This document shows, piece by piece, positions 1 to 6,361 of a DNA stretch of 8,711 bases. Positions within the stretch are counted from its first letter, which is position 1. The number at the start of each line of letters is the position of its first letter. Source of the stretch: an uncultured Bacillota bacterium (GTDB taxonomy: Bacteria > Bacillota_I > Bacilli_A > RF39 > UBA660); assembly GCA_948466105.1 (NCBI GenBank), contig CAOJZR010000018.1:1-8711 (forward strand), in the 5' to 3' direction. The position numbers were made by a program, and so were the translations under genes. The notes beneath the pieces were generated by a model. That model saw only the letters and a program-made list of their open reading frames with translations. It was not told where the DNA came from and searched no databases.

Positions 1-639
1 AATAATCCATATGAAGAAGAAGTTATTGGTAAAGGTAAATACAATGAAAATTCAATTGCTTTACTTCCAAGTTTTATTGGTGATGATAAAGAAGTTGCTG
101 TTAATTATGGCAAAAAAAGAGATATAAATGTTACTGTTAATTATACAACTTCAACTAATTCTAAATATAAAGAAGGTCAAATCATTAACCAAAGCTTACC
201 AAGTGGCATGCCTGTTGAATACATCAGCAAAAACAAAGGTTTCACCATTACTGTTGTTGAAAAAGTCATCAATAATCAAGGAAATAATCAAAATAATTCA
301 ACTACTACTAATTTTGACTATACTACTTGTCCACAAAAAGAAAATGTTAATAATGATAAATGTTTACTTGAAAACCTAGTTGGTAATGATATTATCTATT
401 TAAATACATGGGATAAAAAATTTGGTATTACTAGTAATAATATCACCATTACTCGTGTTGTTATTGATGAAGATAGTGATCTTTATGATGAAAATAAAAT
501 TGGTAAAATTGTTAAACAAAGCATTGCACCAGGTACATCTATAGCTGATATCACATCCATTACCATTTCTTATATTCCAAACCGTTCAATATCCCAACAA
601 CCAGATGATACCAATGATACAGAGAATAACAATGAATAA
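1..639 (+). CDS. PASTA-domain protein, C-terminal part (probable penicillin-binding protein or Ser/Thr kinase)
   Basis: The frame is open from the window's left edge to the TAA at 637-639, giving 212 visible residues; the start lies outside. Two PASTA-like units can be seen. The first is at about residues 22-87, beginning LPSFIGDD and containing the GQIINQSLPSG turn typical of PASTA repeats. The second is at about residues 122-194, with LVGND near its start and GKIVKQSIAPGT in the middle. An Asn/Thr-rich linker (about 88-121) separates them and holds two cysteines, C110 and C121. The tail after the second unit is Gln/Asp/Asn-rich. PASTA domains bind muropeptides or peptidoglycan outside the cell, at the C-terminus of class A or B penicillin-binding proteins or of PrkC/Stk1-type kinases. 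The polar tail slightly favours a penicillin-binding protein, but the catalytic part is not visible, so this is inference. Confidence 0.75.
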   Translation, partial: NNPYEEEVIGKGKYNENSIALLPSFIGDDKEVAVNYGKKRDINVTVNYTTSTNSKYKEGQIINQSLPSGMPVEYISKNKGFTITVVEKVINNQGNNQNNSTTTNFDYTTCPQKENVNNDKCLLENLVGNDIIYLNTWDKKFGITSNNITITRVVIDEDSDLYDENKIGKIVKQSIAPGTSIADITSITISYIPNRSISQQPDDTNDTENNNE

Positions 640-643
640 AAAG

Positions 644-675
644 GACTATATGAATTTCATATAGTCACTTTTTTT
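644..675. terminator. Bidirectional rho-independent terminator between convergent genes
   Basis: A perfect 10-bp stem (644-653 pairing with 657-666) surrounds a 3-nt loop. On the plus strand a run of seven T (669-675) follows. On the minus strand a run of five T (642-638) follows. It lies between the stop of the PASTA gene (639) and the stop of the minus-strand membrane protein gene (674), so it can end both transcripts. The T tracts overlap, or nearly overlap, the opposing stop codons, which makes it a very compact shared terminator. Confidence 0.85.
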
Positions 676-1312
676 ATTCACCAATTTTTGCTACTTCAAT
701 TTTTTTATCATTATGAATTAAAACCATTTTATATTTTGTTGGATAACCCAAATCTTTTTCATAGTTAATTGTAATATCTATATAGTACGCATTAGGATCA
801 CTTGTATTACTATATTTAAAAAGGTCCTTAGTTATATTATCAATCCCTACTCTTACAACTACAGGAAGTTCTTGTTTACGATCATCATATATATTACTTT
901 CAACATATTTATATAATGTACTTTTAACTAAATTTTCAAAATCATTTCGATATAAACTATATACAAATTGTGTACCACCTATATCATTATTAGTAACCTT
1001 GTTATCAATTGTAAACAAATCAGTTATAAATAGTTGCGCTACTAATTTAGCATAATCATCTTCATTATAATCTTTTTCATTTAAAAGTGTTTTTAACTCA
1101 TTAAATAAATTTTTGTAATAAACTGTTTGATTATCATGTAAAACATAATCAAATGCAATTGTTTCAACAACAGTGTTTTTCTTAGTTTCCTTTTTTTCAG
1201 ACTTTAAAAATTTTTTTAAAGCAAAAGGCGTTATCACTATAATAATTAAAATAATAATTAATCCAATTAATTTTCTTATCTTTTTTTTACTTATTTTTCT
1301 TTTTTTAGCCAT
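674..1312 (-). CDS. Single-pass membrane-anchored protein of unknown function, overlapping the LTA-synthase-family gene
   Basis: A 212-residue protein. A Lys/Arg-rich N-terminus (about residues 3-14) is followed by one hydrophobic segment (about 15-32) very rich in Ile. The remaining ~180 residues should be extracytoplasmic by the positive-inside rule. I do not recognise a named domain. The most family-like stretch is residues 94-118, with a LFxxDLFTxxNK pattern followed by NDIGGTQFVY. The C-terminal part (about 165-212) alternates beta-like, as in small NTF2-type or other alpha+beta domains; that is only an impression. The ATG at 1312 overlaps the upstream TGA stop by one base (TGATG), with an AGGGG Shine-Dalgarno about 9 nt upstream. 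A GTG directly before it (1315) is an alternative start adding one residue. Translational coupling suggests a role alongside the LTA-synthase-family enzyme, perhaps as an accessory envelope protein. No function is assigned. Confidence 0.8.
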   Translation of the reverse strand: MAKKRKISKKKIRKLIGLIIILIIIVITPFALKKFLKSEKKETKKNTVVETIAFDYVLHDNQTVYYKNLFNELKTLLNEKDYNEDDYAKLVAQLFITDLFTIDNKVTNNDIGGTQFVYSLYRNDFENLVKSTLYKYVESNIYDDRKQELPVVVRVGIDNITKDLFKYSNTSDPNAYYIDITINYEKDLGYPTKYKMVLIHNDKKIEVAKIGE

Positions 1313-3336
1313 CACTTTTCACCCCTTAATATTAATTCAGATTGTTCTTTTTTTCTAATTAGATCATAAACAATAATATCATTAGATACACTTATAAGCC
1401 TTTCTGCTTGTTTTTTATATTTTTCAATGTATGCAACACTTGCTTTAAAATCTGGGTCAATAAGTGCCCATTCACCTTTTTGACTATTATAATAAATTTT
1501 ATCAGTTATGAAACTAGCATCATGAAAAACAACTACATTATCATCAATACTAAAAATATCATGTCCTAAAGCATAAGGACTACCTATTCCGACCATATTA
1601 CCAAGTGTTGGCAAAACATCATACATCCCCATTACTGATGTTATTTCCCTATTCAAAAGACTATTATCTTTTGAATCTTTAGTCCATATAATAAACGGAA
1701 CCTTCCGATTTATCTCATAATCATATTCATCAAATTTAACATATCTTGGATCATCTTCTGCTAAAAGATTATCAGTTAAGTAATCATAATTGTAATATCT
1801 ATTATATTCACTCATTTTTAATTTAGCATCATGATCACCATAAATAACAATCACAGTATTGTCTAAAAGCCCATTTTTTTCTAAATCAGCTAATAACTGC
1901 CCAATTGCTTCATCAGCATAATGAACAGATTTAATATAACTTCCCATTTTAGTTTTTTCCAAGTAACGTGCTGTTTTTTGTTCTAAAAGGCCTGTTTGTT
2001 CATTAACTGCACTATATTTATAATCAACCGCAAAATTGCTAATTCCTTCAATATCAGTAAATGGTGTATGATTAGTAAGCATAATAAGCGTTCCAAAGAA
2101 ATGCTCATTATTATTATTTATTTCTTTTATTTTAGGTACAACTTGTTTAAAAAATGATTTATCACTGAGTCCTAAACCAATAACATCATCAATTACAAAA
2201 TCCTTATTATAATAGTAAAAATCATCATAGCCAAATTCTTTATGCACTACATTACGATTCCAAAATGATCCTTTATTCCCATGCATACTAAAAGTATAAT
2301 AGCCTTGTTCTTTCATAAGTCTTTGCATTGTAATATATTTTCGATCCCAATAACTTACAAAAACAGTGCCACTTGATGAAGGTAATAAAGAAGTACTTAA
2401 AGTAAATTCACTATCACTAGAAGTTCCTACACTTTCTTGAGCATAAAAATTAGAAAAATACAATCCTTCTTTAGCTAATCTATTTAAATTTGGTGTGACT
2501 TCTTTATTATTTATCTTTGTATTAATTAAGAAGTTTTGAACACTTTCTGCATGAATCATTAGTATATTCTTGCCTTTAAAAATATTAGTATACATATTAT
2601 TTTCATCACTATTTTTGGAAGCATAAAATTCTCGAAATTCTCGGTTAGCCTTATCATAACCAAACAGTGGACTAATTTGTGGTGTCACACTTTGAAAAAT
2701 ATCATTTAACTGATAAGTCAAAATACCGAATTTAATAACTATATATTCCCTATTCCACTGTTTTCTAATCCGACTATAATCTGTTGAATTCATTGTACAA
2801 ATAAAAAGTCCTAATGTTAACATACATATAATAAGACAATTCAAAAAACTATTTTTTGATACTTTTTTACTATTATAATAACTTTGTTTTTTTAAATTAA
2901 AATGTATAAACATAAGAAAAGCTATCTGCCAAAAATAAGTAAAATCTTTAAGTTCCATTACATTTTCAATTACCGCATCACTAACATCAATAACTTGTAA
3001 AGAAGTAGCTAATAAAGAAACAGAAGTAAAAGAAATATAGTTAGTATAATAAATTGAATTAACAATACAAAGCAAGACAATTACTATTGAAAAAGAAAAA
3101 TAATATTTAAATCTCTTTTTAGGTTTTATTAAATATCCTATAGAAGCTATTAATATTAAAACTGTGATATCTAATAAAATAGGTCCTACATTAAAATAAT
3201 TTTTTACAGTTAAAAATCGTAATAAACTAGTATTGACAATTGATGAAAATAAAAAAGACAAAAATAAAACATTATTTTTAACATAGTTTAAAACTTTTAA
3301 ACGTAGTAAATGAATTAATCGTTTTATTTTTATCAA
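1312..3336 (-). CDS. ltaS: LTA synthase family protein (membrane sulfatase-fold glycerol-phosphate transferase)
   Basis: Enzymes of this family move glycerol phosphate from phosphatidylglycerol to a growing lipoteichoic acid chain on the outer face of the membrane. Numbering is for 674 residues from TTG at 3336. About five hydrophobic segments (roughly 21-42, 50-70, 78-98, 132-146, 164-182) precede a sulfatase/alkaline-phosphatase-fold domain (about 255-590). The family's catalytic set is present. E264 (HAES) and the nucleophile T305 (GTSSDSEF) are followed by H352, W359 and R361 (FWNR). H423 (NHTPF) and D501/H502 (YGDHD) complete the set; they correspond to E255, T300, H347, W354, R356, H416, D475 and H476 of Staphylococcus aureus LtaS. 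The H423-D501 spacing is about 19 residues longer than in that enzyme. TTG 3336 is preferred because a GAGGTG Shine-Dalgarno lies 6 nt upstream; an in-frame GTG at 3345 falls inside that site. A paralogue such as a primase, or another phosphoglycerol transferase, is possible. Confidence 0.9.
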   Translation of the reverse strand: MIKIKRLIHLLRLKVLNYVKNNVLFLSFLFSSIVNTSLLRFLTVKNYFNVGPILLDITVLILIASIGYLIKPKKRFKYYFSFSIVIVLLCIVNSIYYTNYISFTSVSLLATSLQVIDVSDAVIENVMELKDFTYFWQIAFLMFIHFNLKKQSYYNSKKVSKNSFLNCLIICMLTLGLFICTMNSTDYSRIRKQWNREYIVIKFGILTYQLNDIFQSVTPQISPLFGYDKANREFREFYASKNSDENNMYTNIFKGKNILMIHAESVQNFLINTKINNKEVTPNLNRLAKEGLYFSNFYAQESVGTSSDSEFTLSTSLLPSSSGTVFVSYWDRKYITMQRLMKEQGYYTFSMHGNKGSFWNRNVVHKEFGYDDFYYYNKDFVIDDVIGLGLSDKSFFKQVVPKIKEINNNNEHFFGTLIMLTNHTPFTDIEGISNFAVDYKYSAVNEQTGLLEQKTARYLEKTKMGSYIKSVHYADEAIGQLLADLEKNGLLDNTVIVIYGDHDAKLKMSEYNRYYNYDYLTDNLLAEDDPRYVKFDEYDYEINRKVPFIIWTKDSKDNSLLNREITSVMGMYDVLPTLGNMVGIGSPYALGHDIFSIDDNVVVFHDASFITDKIYYNSQKGEWALIDPDFKASVAYIEKYKKQAERLISVSNDIIVYDLIRKKEQSELILRGEK

Positions 3337-3342
3337 TATTGT

Positions 3343-3348
3343 CACCTC
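3343..3348 (-). promoter_or_regulatory. Shine-Dalgarno site that sets the LTA synthase start at TTG
   Basis: Reading the minus strand, GAGGTG is followed by six bases and then TTG at 3336. The other in-frame candidate, GTG at 3345-3343, is part of this ribosome-binding site and has no purine-rich motif upstream. The site therefore favours the TTG start. Confidence 0.65.
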
Positions 3349-3361
3349 AATTACTTAAAAC

Positions 3362-3390
3362 ATTATAACATTTTTTTTACAACATATCAA
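3362..3390 (-). promoter_or_regulatory. Sigma-A-type promoter with extended -10 for the LTA synthase operon
   Basis: On the minus strand, TTGATA (3390-3385) is followed by a 17-bp spacer and a perfect TATAAT (3367-3362). A TG dinucleotide one base before the -10 (TGTTATAAT) makes it an extended -10. The predicted transcript start is near 3355, giving a leader of only about 19 nt that contains the GAGGTG ribosome-binding site. This arrangement agrees with translation from TTG 3336 rather than GTG 3345. Confidence 0.75.
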
Positions 3391-3401
3391 ATAATGTTAT
3401 A
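3364..3401. repeat. 9-bp inverted repeat spanning the promoter (possible operator)
   Basis: TATAACATT (3364-3372) and its exact complement AATGTTATA (3393-3401) are separated by 20 bp. The left arm covers most of the -10 and the TG extension, and the right arm lies just upstream of the -35. The centre-to-centre distance is 29 bp, a little under three helical turns. This could be an operator, but the region is so AT-rich that chance is a real alternative. Confidence 0.3.
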
Positions 3402-3532
3402 TCAAGTACTAAAAAATTGAAAACCAATGAAATATTAAATGTAATATCTGTAACTAACAATTTTTATTCAAAACAAAACCCTGTCATATACAATAAAATT
3501 CTGTTTGATAAATTTTTCTTTAGTTGCTTAAT

Positions 3533-3538
3533 TATAAT
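3533..3538 (+). promoter_or_regulatory. Possible -10 element for the tspO-esterase unit
   Basis: A perfect TATAAT lies 63 bp before the tspO start. No good -35 is found at 16-18 bp; the best nearby hexamer, TTGATA at 3505-3510, is 22 bp away, which is too far. In such AT-rich DNA a lone TATAAT is weak evidence. Confidence 0.3.
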
Positions 3539-3590
3539 ATATTATCAATACTTATACAAATATTTTTTTTTATAACATAAACATTAATTG

Positions 3591-3598
3591 AAGGAGGT
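3591..3598 (+). promoter_or_regulatory. Strong Shine-Dalgarno site of tspO
   Basis: AAGGAGGT, an almost complete match to the anti-Shine-Dalgarno end of 16S rRNA, sits only 3 nt before the ATG at 3602. It fixes the start of tspO firmly, although the spacing is shorter than usual. Confidence 0.8.
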
Positions 3599-3601
3599 CC
3601 T

Positions 3602-4057
3602 ATGAAAATACTAACATATTTATTTAATCTTTTTTTACCACTTATAGGTGGATTAATAATTAGTATAATAATATCTCCACATATTGATTACAATACATTA
3701 ATCCTTCCTTCTCTTGCTCCTCCTAAAAATTTGTTTCCCACTATATGGTCCTTACTTTATCTTTTTATGGGATGTTCATACTTATTACTTAACGTATGTA
3801 ATCAACTAACTATTATAGAAAAAAAAATCTATTATCTGCAATTGTTTATAAATTACATGTGGTCAATCATTTTCTTTTTATGGAAATTAAGACTTCTAGC
3901 TATTTTTTGGATTGTTTTTTTAGATTTTATTGTTCTTTATATGCTAATTCGTTTCTATCAAAAAAACAAATTAGCGACTTACCTTAATATACCCTATCTT
4001 CTTTGGATTATCTTTGCTACTTACTTGACAATCAGTATATACTTTTTAAATCTATAA
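3602..4057 (+). CDS. tspO: TspO/MBR family membrane protein
   Basis: A 151-residue, very hydrophobic protein with about five membrane segments, the length and topology of bacterial TspO (the homologue of the mitochondrial translocator protein). Family signatures occur in order. LAPPKNLFPTIWSLLY is at about 38-53, followed by MG at 56-57. LxxNYMWSxxFF is at about 81-92, with N84 and W87. PYxxWxxFATYL is at about 131-142. TspO proteins bind porphyrins, and some influence tetrapyrrole handling or stress responses; the true substrate is generally unsettled. The Trp that often precedes the first PP (WxPP-type) is Leu here. A strong ribosome-binding site precedes the ATG. Stop codons are doubled (TAA TGA, 4055-4060), and the esterase gene starts 13 nt after the first stop, so the two are likely co-transcribed. 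Confidence 0.85.
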   Translation: MKILTYLFNLFLPLIGGLIISIIISPHIDYNTLILPSLAPPKNLFPTIWSLLYLFMGCSYLLLNVCNQLTIIEKKIYYLQLFINYMWSIIFFLWKLRLLAIFWIVFLDFIVLYMLIRFYQKNKLATYLNIPYLLWIIFATYLTISIYFLNL

Positions 4058-4070
4058 TGAAAGGAAATTT

Positions 4071-5015
4071 ATGAATAATATATTTTTAGATAAACTCACC
4101 AAACAATTTGTAACTATCACACAAACACCACCATTTTTATATCAATTACCAGTTACAAAAGCAAGAGAAAAACTAGAAAAAATACAAAGTAGTCCTGTTT
4201 TTAAATACCCCGCTGAAATTATCAAAACATCATTTAAAGCTTCACAAGAAAATATTCCTATATATATAGTCAGTCCACCTAATACCAAAACTAATAAAAT
4301 TATTTTCTACATTCACGGTGCAGGTTGGACTTATGGTAGCTTCCATACTCATGAAAAATTAGTAAGAGAATTAGCTATTAGAAGTAATGCTCTGCTTATT
4401 TTTCCTGAATATACAAAAGCTCCTGAAGCCAAATATCCGACTGCCATTTGGGAGTGCTATCATGTATTATGTAAAATCCCATTACTTTTAAAACATATAG
4501 ATAAACACATTTGTAGCAAAGAATTAATTGTGGCAGGTGACAGTGTTGGTGGTAATATGGCAACTGTTATGACACTTTTAGCCAAATTTTATAATGGTCC
4601 TAAAATTGCCAAACAATTGCTATACTATCCTGTAACCAATGATGATTTTAATACTGAATCATATAATAAATATACTAATGGATGGTATTTATCTAAACAA
4701 GCTATGGAATACTTCTTTAATTCCTATGCCCCTAGTGACAAAATGCGTAAGTTAATTACAGTAACCCCTTTAAAAGCATCGCTTAACCAATTACAAAATC
4801 TTCCTCGTACTATGATTGTCAATGGTGAAATTGATGTTCTTAGAAGTGATGGAGAAAATTATGCAAATAAATTAATGCAAGCTGGCGTAGATGTAACACA
4901 AATTGTTATTAAAGGTACTATTCATGACTTTGTTATGCTAAATAGTCTAGATAAAACAAGTGCTTGTCGAATAGCTATGGATGCTTCTATTGCTTGGATC
5001 AATAGAAATTATTAA
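4071..5015 (+). CDS. Alpha/beta-hydrolase, hormone-sensitive-lipase-type esterase
   Basis: A 314-residue cytoplasmic-type protein without a signal peptide, at the usual length for family IV (HSL-like) esterases, which cleave carboxylic esters of short acyl chains. The oxyanion-hole motif HGAGW is at 82-86, a known variant of HGGG(F/W). The nucleophile elbow GDSVGG has S158, where family members usually read GDSAGG. The acid residue is D255 in GEIDVLRSDG and the base H285 in GTIHDF, so the catalytic triad is complete. The ATG at 4071 has an AAAGGA Shine-Dalgarno 6 nt upstream. The gene follows tspO by 13 nt. The physiological substrate cannot be read from the sequence; an acyl-ester, acetyl-ester or xenobiotic ester is possible. 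Its TAA stop overlaps the T-run of the opposing operon's terminator. Confidence 0.9.
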   Translation: MNNIFLDKLTKQFVTITQTPPFLYQLPVTKAREKLEKIQSSPVFKYPAEIIKTSFKASQENIPIYIVSPPNTKTNKIIFYIHGAGWTYGSFHTHEKLVRELAIRSNALLIFPEYTKAPEAKYPTAIWECYHVLCKIPLLLKHIDKHICSKELIVAGDSVGGNMATVMTLLAKFYNGPKIAKQLLYYPVTNDDFNTESYNKYTNGWYLSKQAMEYFFNSYAPSDKMRKLITVTPLKASLNQLQNLPRTMIVNGEIDVLRSDGENYANKLMQAGVDVTQIVIKGTIHDFVMLNSLDKTSACRIAMDASIAWINRNY

Positions 5016-5038
5016 AAAAACGTTTCTTAGAAACGCTT
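5014..5038 (-). terminator. Rho-independent terminator of the lysS-ackA-nrnA-dfx operon
   Basis: On the minus strand, CGTTTC (5035-5030), loop TAA, and GAAACG (5026-5021) form a perfect 6-bp stem. A G-T and two A-T pairs extend it to about 9 bp. A run of seven T (5020-5014) follows at once. It begins a few bases after the desulfoferrodoxin stop at 5042. On the plus strand the downstream T tract is weak, so termination of the esterase transcript here is less certain. Confidence 0.85.
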
Positions 5039-5041
5039 AAT

Positions 5042-5404
5042 TTAATCTATATCTTTTTTCCATAATCCATGTTTATTACAATATGCATATAAAACGCCAG
5101 ATGTAACATTGTCAAAAACCCATTTAGCTTCCTCGTTTGGCTTAAAGTAAACAAATCTTTCTTCATTAGATGTGCATAGACAAAGCCATTCAATAAAATG
5201 ATTAGAATCCATGACATGATTAACTGTAACATAAAGTTTATCATCTTTTATTTCAAAAACGGGTGTATGTTTTTCTTTAGCTGCTTCTAAATCACAAGTG
5301 ACTACTCCACATGTATTGCCACAACACATAATTTCATCAACATCACCCATAACTTTATAAACTGCACCACATATTTCACATTTTTTTAAAATTAAATTTC
5401 TCAT
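5042..5404 (-). CDS. dfx: Desulfoferrodoxin (two-iron superoxide reductase)
   Basis: Superoxide reductase reduces superoxide to hydrogen peroxide without making oxygen, the typical anaerobe alternative to superoxide dismutase. The 120 residues hold two domains. The N-terminal desulforedoxin-like domain (about 5-36) has C9, C12, C27 and C28 in the CxxC...CC pattern of the rubredoxin-like Fe(Cys)4 centre. The C-terminal domain (about 42-118) has the square-pyramidal iron site ligands H46, H63, H69, C109 and H112, with the E44-K45-H46 catalytic loop and the closing YCNKHGLW motif. Thus both iron sites are intact (class I, 2Fe-SOR). The ATG overlaps the nrnA stop as ATGA (5404-5401), with AAGGAG 5 nt upstream. 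The electron donor, normally rubredoxin or a similar protein, is not encoded in the window. Confidence 0.93.
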   Translation of the reverse strand: MRNLILKKCEICGAVYKVMGDVDEIMCCGNTCGVVTCDLEAAKEKHTPVFEIKDDKLYVTVNHVMDSNHFIEWLCLCTSNEERFVYFKPNEEAKWVFDNVTSGVLYAYCNKHGLWKKDID

Positions 5405-6357
5405 AAAATCTCCTTATATTTTAAACATTCTTCATCAAGCGCAGCAACTAAAGCTAAAGCTTTTTCAAAAGAAGCTAATCTAATTCCACTAGCAAACGCA
5501 TGACCACCACCGCCAAAATTGCTTACAACCTCATTTATTACTGGTCCTCTGGAACGAATTGAACCTCTAATTTGATTAGTATTATGATCAAAAGAAAATA
5601 CTGCCCAAACTAAAACCTCTTCAATAAAATCAAAATTATTAACAAAATTGCCAGCTGTTGCTGCATCAACATCATGCTCATTTAAGGTAGCCTCATCTAA
5701 ATTAATATAGGCAACCCCATTGGTAGTAATATCCATATTACTAGCAACAAAACCTTGAAAACGAACTTCTTTCAAAGGTTTTAAATATAAATTTAAATAT
5801 AATTTAGTAAAATCAATTTTCGTTTCTTTAATAAGTCTTGATGCCACATCAAATGTTTTAACTGTTGTATAATTGTGTAAAAAACGATTGGTATCTGAAA
5901 CAATTCCCATATATAATTTACTTGCAATCTCTTTAGATAATTTAAATGATGTATTAAAAATCAATTCAGCAATCATTTGACAAGTTGAAGAGGCAGAATC
6001 ATCAATAATCTCTATATCACAAAATTTTTCAATAAAAGGATGATGATCTATTTTAATTGAATAATGAAAAGCTGAAGGTAAAGCTCCATCAACTCTTTTT
6101 AAATCTGGTGTATCTAAAACAATTAACAAAGCAGATGAAGTGTCTTCACATATCTTATCTAATGAGCCTATATAACGAAATTTAGAAGCTGGTGTTCCCA
6201 CTACATAAACTTTTTTTTGAGGAAATTTTTCTAAAATAGCTTCTTTTAAAGAAAGAGTACTACATAAAGCATCAGGATCAGCTCCTATATGACGCGCAAT
6301 TACAATTACTTTATATTTTTTTATGATTTTATAAATTTTTTGATAGTTTTTTTTCAT
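5401..6357 (-). CDS. nrnA: Bifunctional oligoribonuclease / pAp phosphatase NrnA (DHH-DHHA1)
   Basis: NrnA degrades RNAs of a few nucleotides and dephosphorylates 3'-phosphoadenosine 5'-phosphate; it is a manganese enzyme of the cytoplasm. Numbering is for 318 residues from ATG 6357. DHH-domain metal ligands are visible: H23, D27 and D29 (RHIGADPDAL), D82 (LDTPD), D104-H105-H106 (the DHH motif itself) and D155 (SDTNRF). The DHHA1 substrate-binding domain carries RSRG at about 268-271 and GGGGH at 282-286. The frame stays open to a TTG at 6372, but that codon lies inside ackA. The ATG, 4 nt after the ackA stop and preceded by GAGAAGTG, is the better start. The gene overlaps the desulfoferrodoxin gene by 4 nt (ATGA), suggesting translational coupling. 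Length and motifs are normal for the family. Confidence 0.92.
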   Translation of the reverse strand: MKKNYQKIYKIIKKYKVIVIARHIGADPDALCSTLSLKEAILEKFPQKKVYVVGTPASKFRYIGSLDKICEDTSSALLIVLDTPDLKRVDGALPSAFHYSIKIDHHPFIEKFCDIEIIDDSASSTCQMIAELIFNTSFKLSKEIASKLYMGIVSDTNRFLHNYTTVKTFDVASRLIKETKIDFTKLYLNLYLKPLKEVRFQGFVASNMDITTNGVAYINLDEATLNEHDVDAATAGNFVNNFDFIEEVLVWAVFSFDHNTNQIRGSIRSRGPVINEVVSNFGGGGHAFASGIRLASFEKALALVAALDEECLKYKEIL

Positions 6358-6361
6358 ATTG

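Larger units (their letters stand above)
3346..3601. other. Divergent intergenic region between the LTA synthase and tspO units
   Basis: About 255 bp of very AT-rich DNA between oppositely directed genes. It holds the minus-strand promoter (3362-3390), an inverted repeat (3364-3401), a weak plus-strand -10 candidate (3533-3538) and the tspO ribosome-binding site (3591-3598). I see no tRNA, terminator, riboswitch-like structure or small ORF with a credible ribosome-binding site in the rest. Confidence 0.7.

Noticed and set aside
128..379. 83-residue plus-strand frame
   Set aside because: It overlaps the PASTA protein frame in another phase, is low-complexity Leu/Ile/Lys sequence, and has no ribosome-binding site.
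1173..1358. 61-residue plus-strand hydrophobic frame
   Set aside because: It is antisense to the Lys-rich/Ile-rich N-terminus of the membrane protein gene; the Phe/Ile runs are the complement of AT-rich codons.
5047..5244. 65-residue minus-strand frame inside the desulfoferrodoxin gene
   Set aside because: It is another phase of a gene with all metal ligands intact; it has no motif and no ribosome-binding site of its own.
5780..5803. Near-perfect 12-bp tandem repeat inside nrnA
   Set aside because: It encodes LYLN/LYLK within a stretch where Leu/Tyr-rich helical sequence is normal for the family; it is short and in frame, with no sign of a functional repeat.
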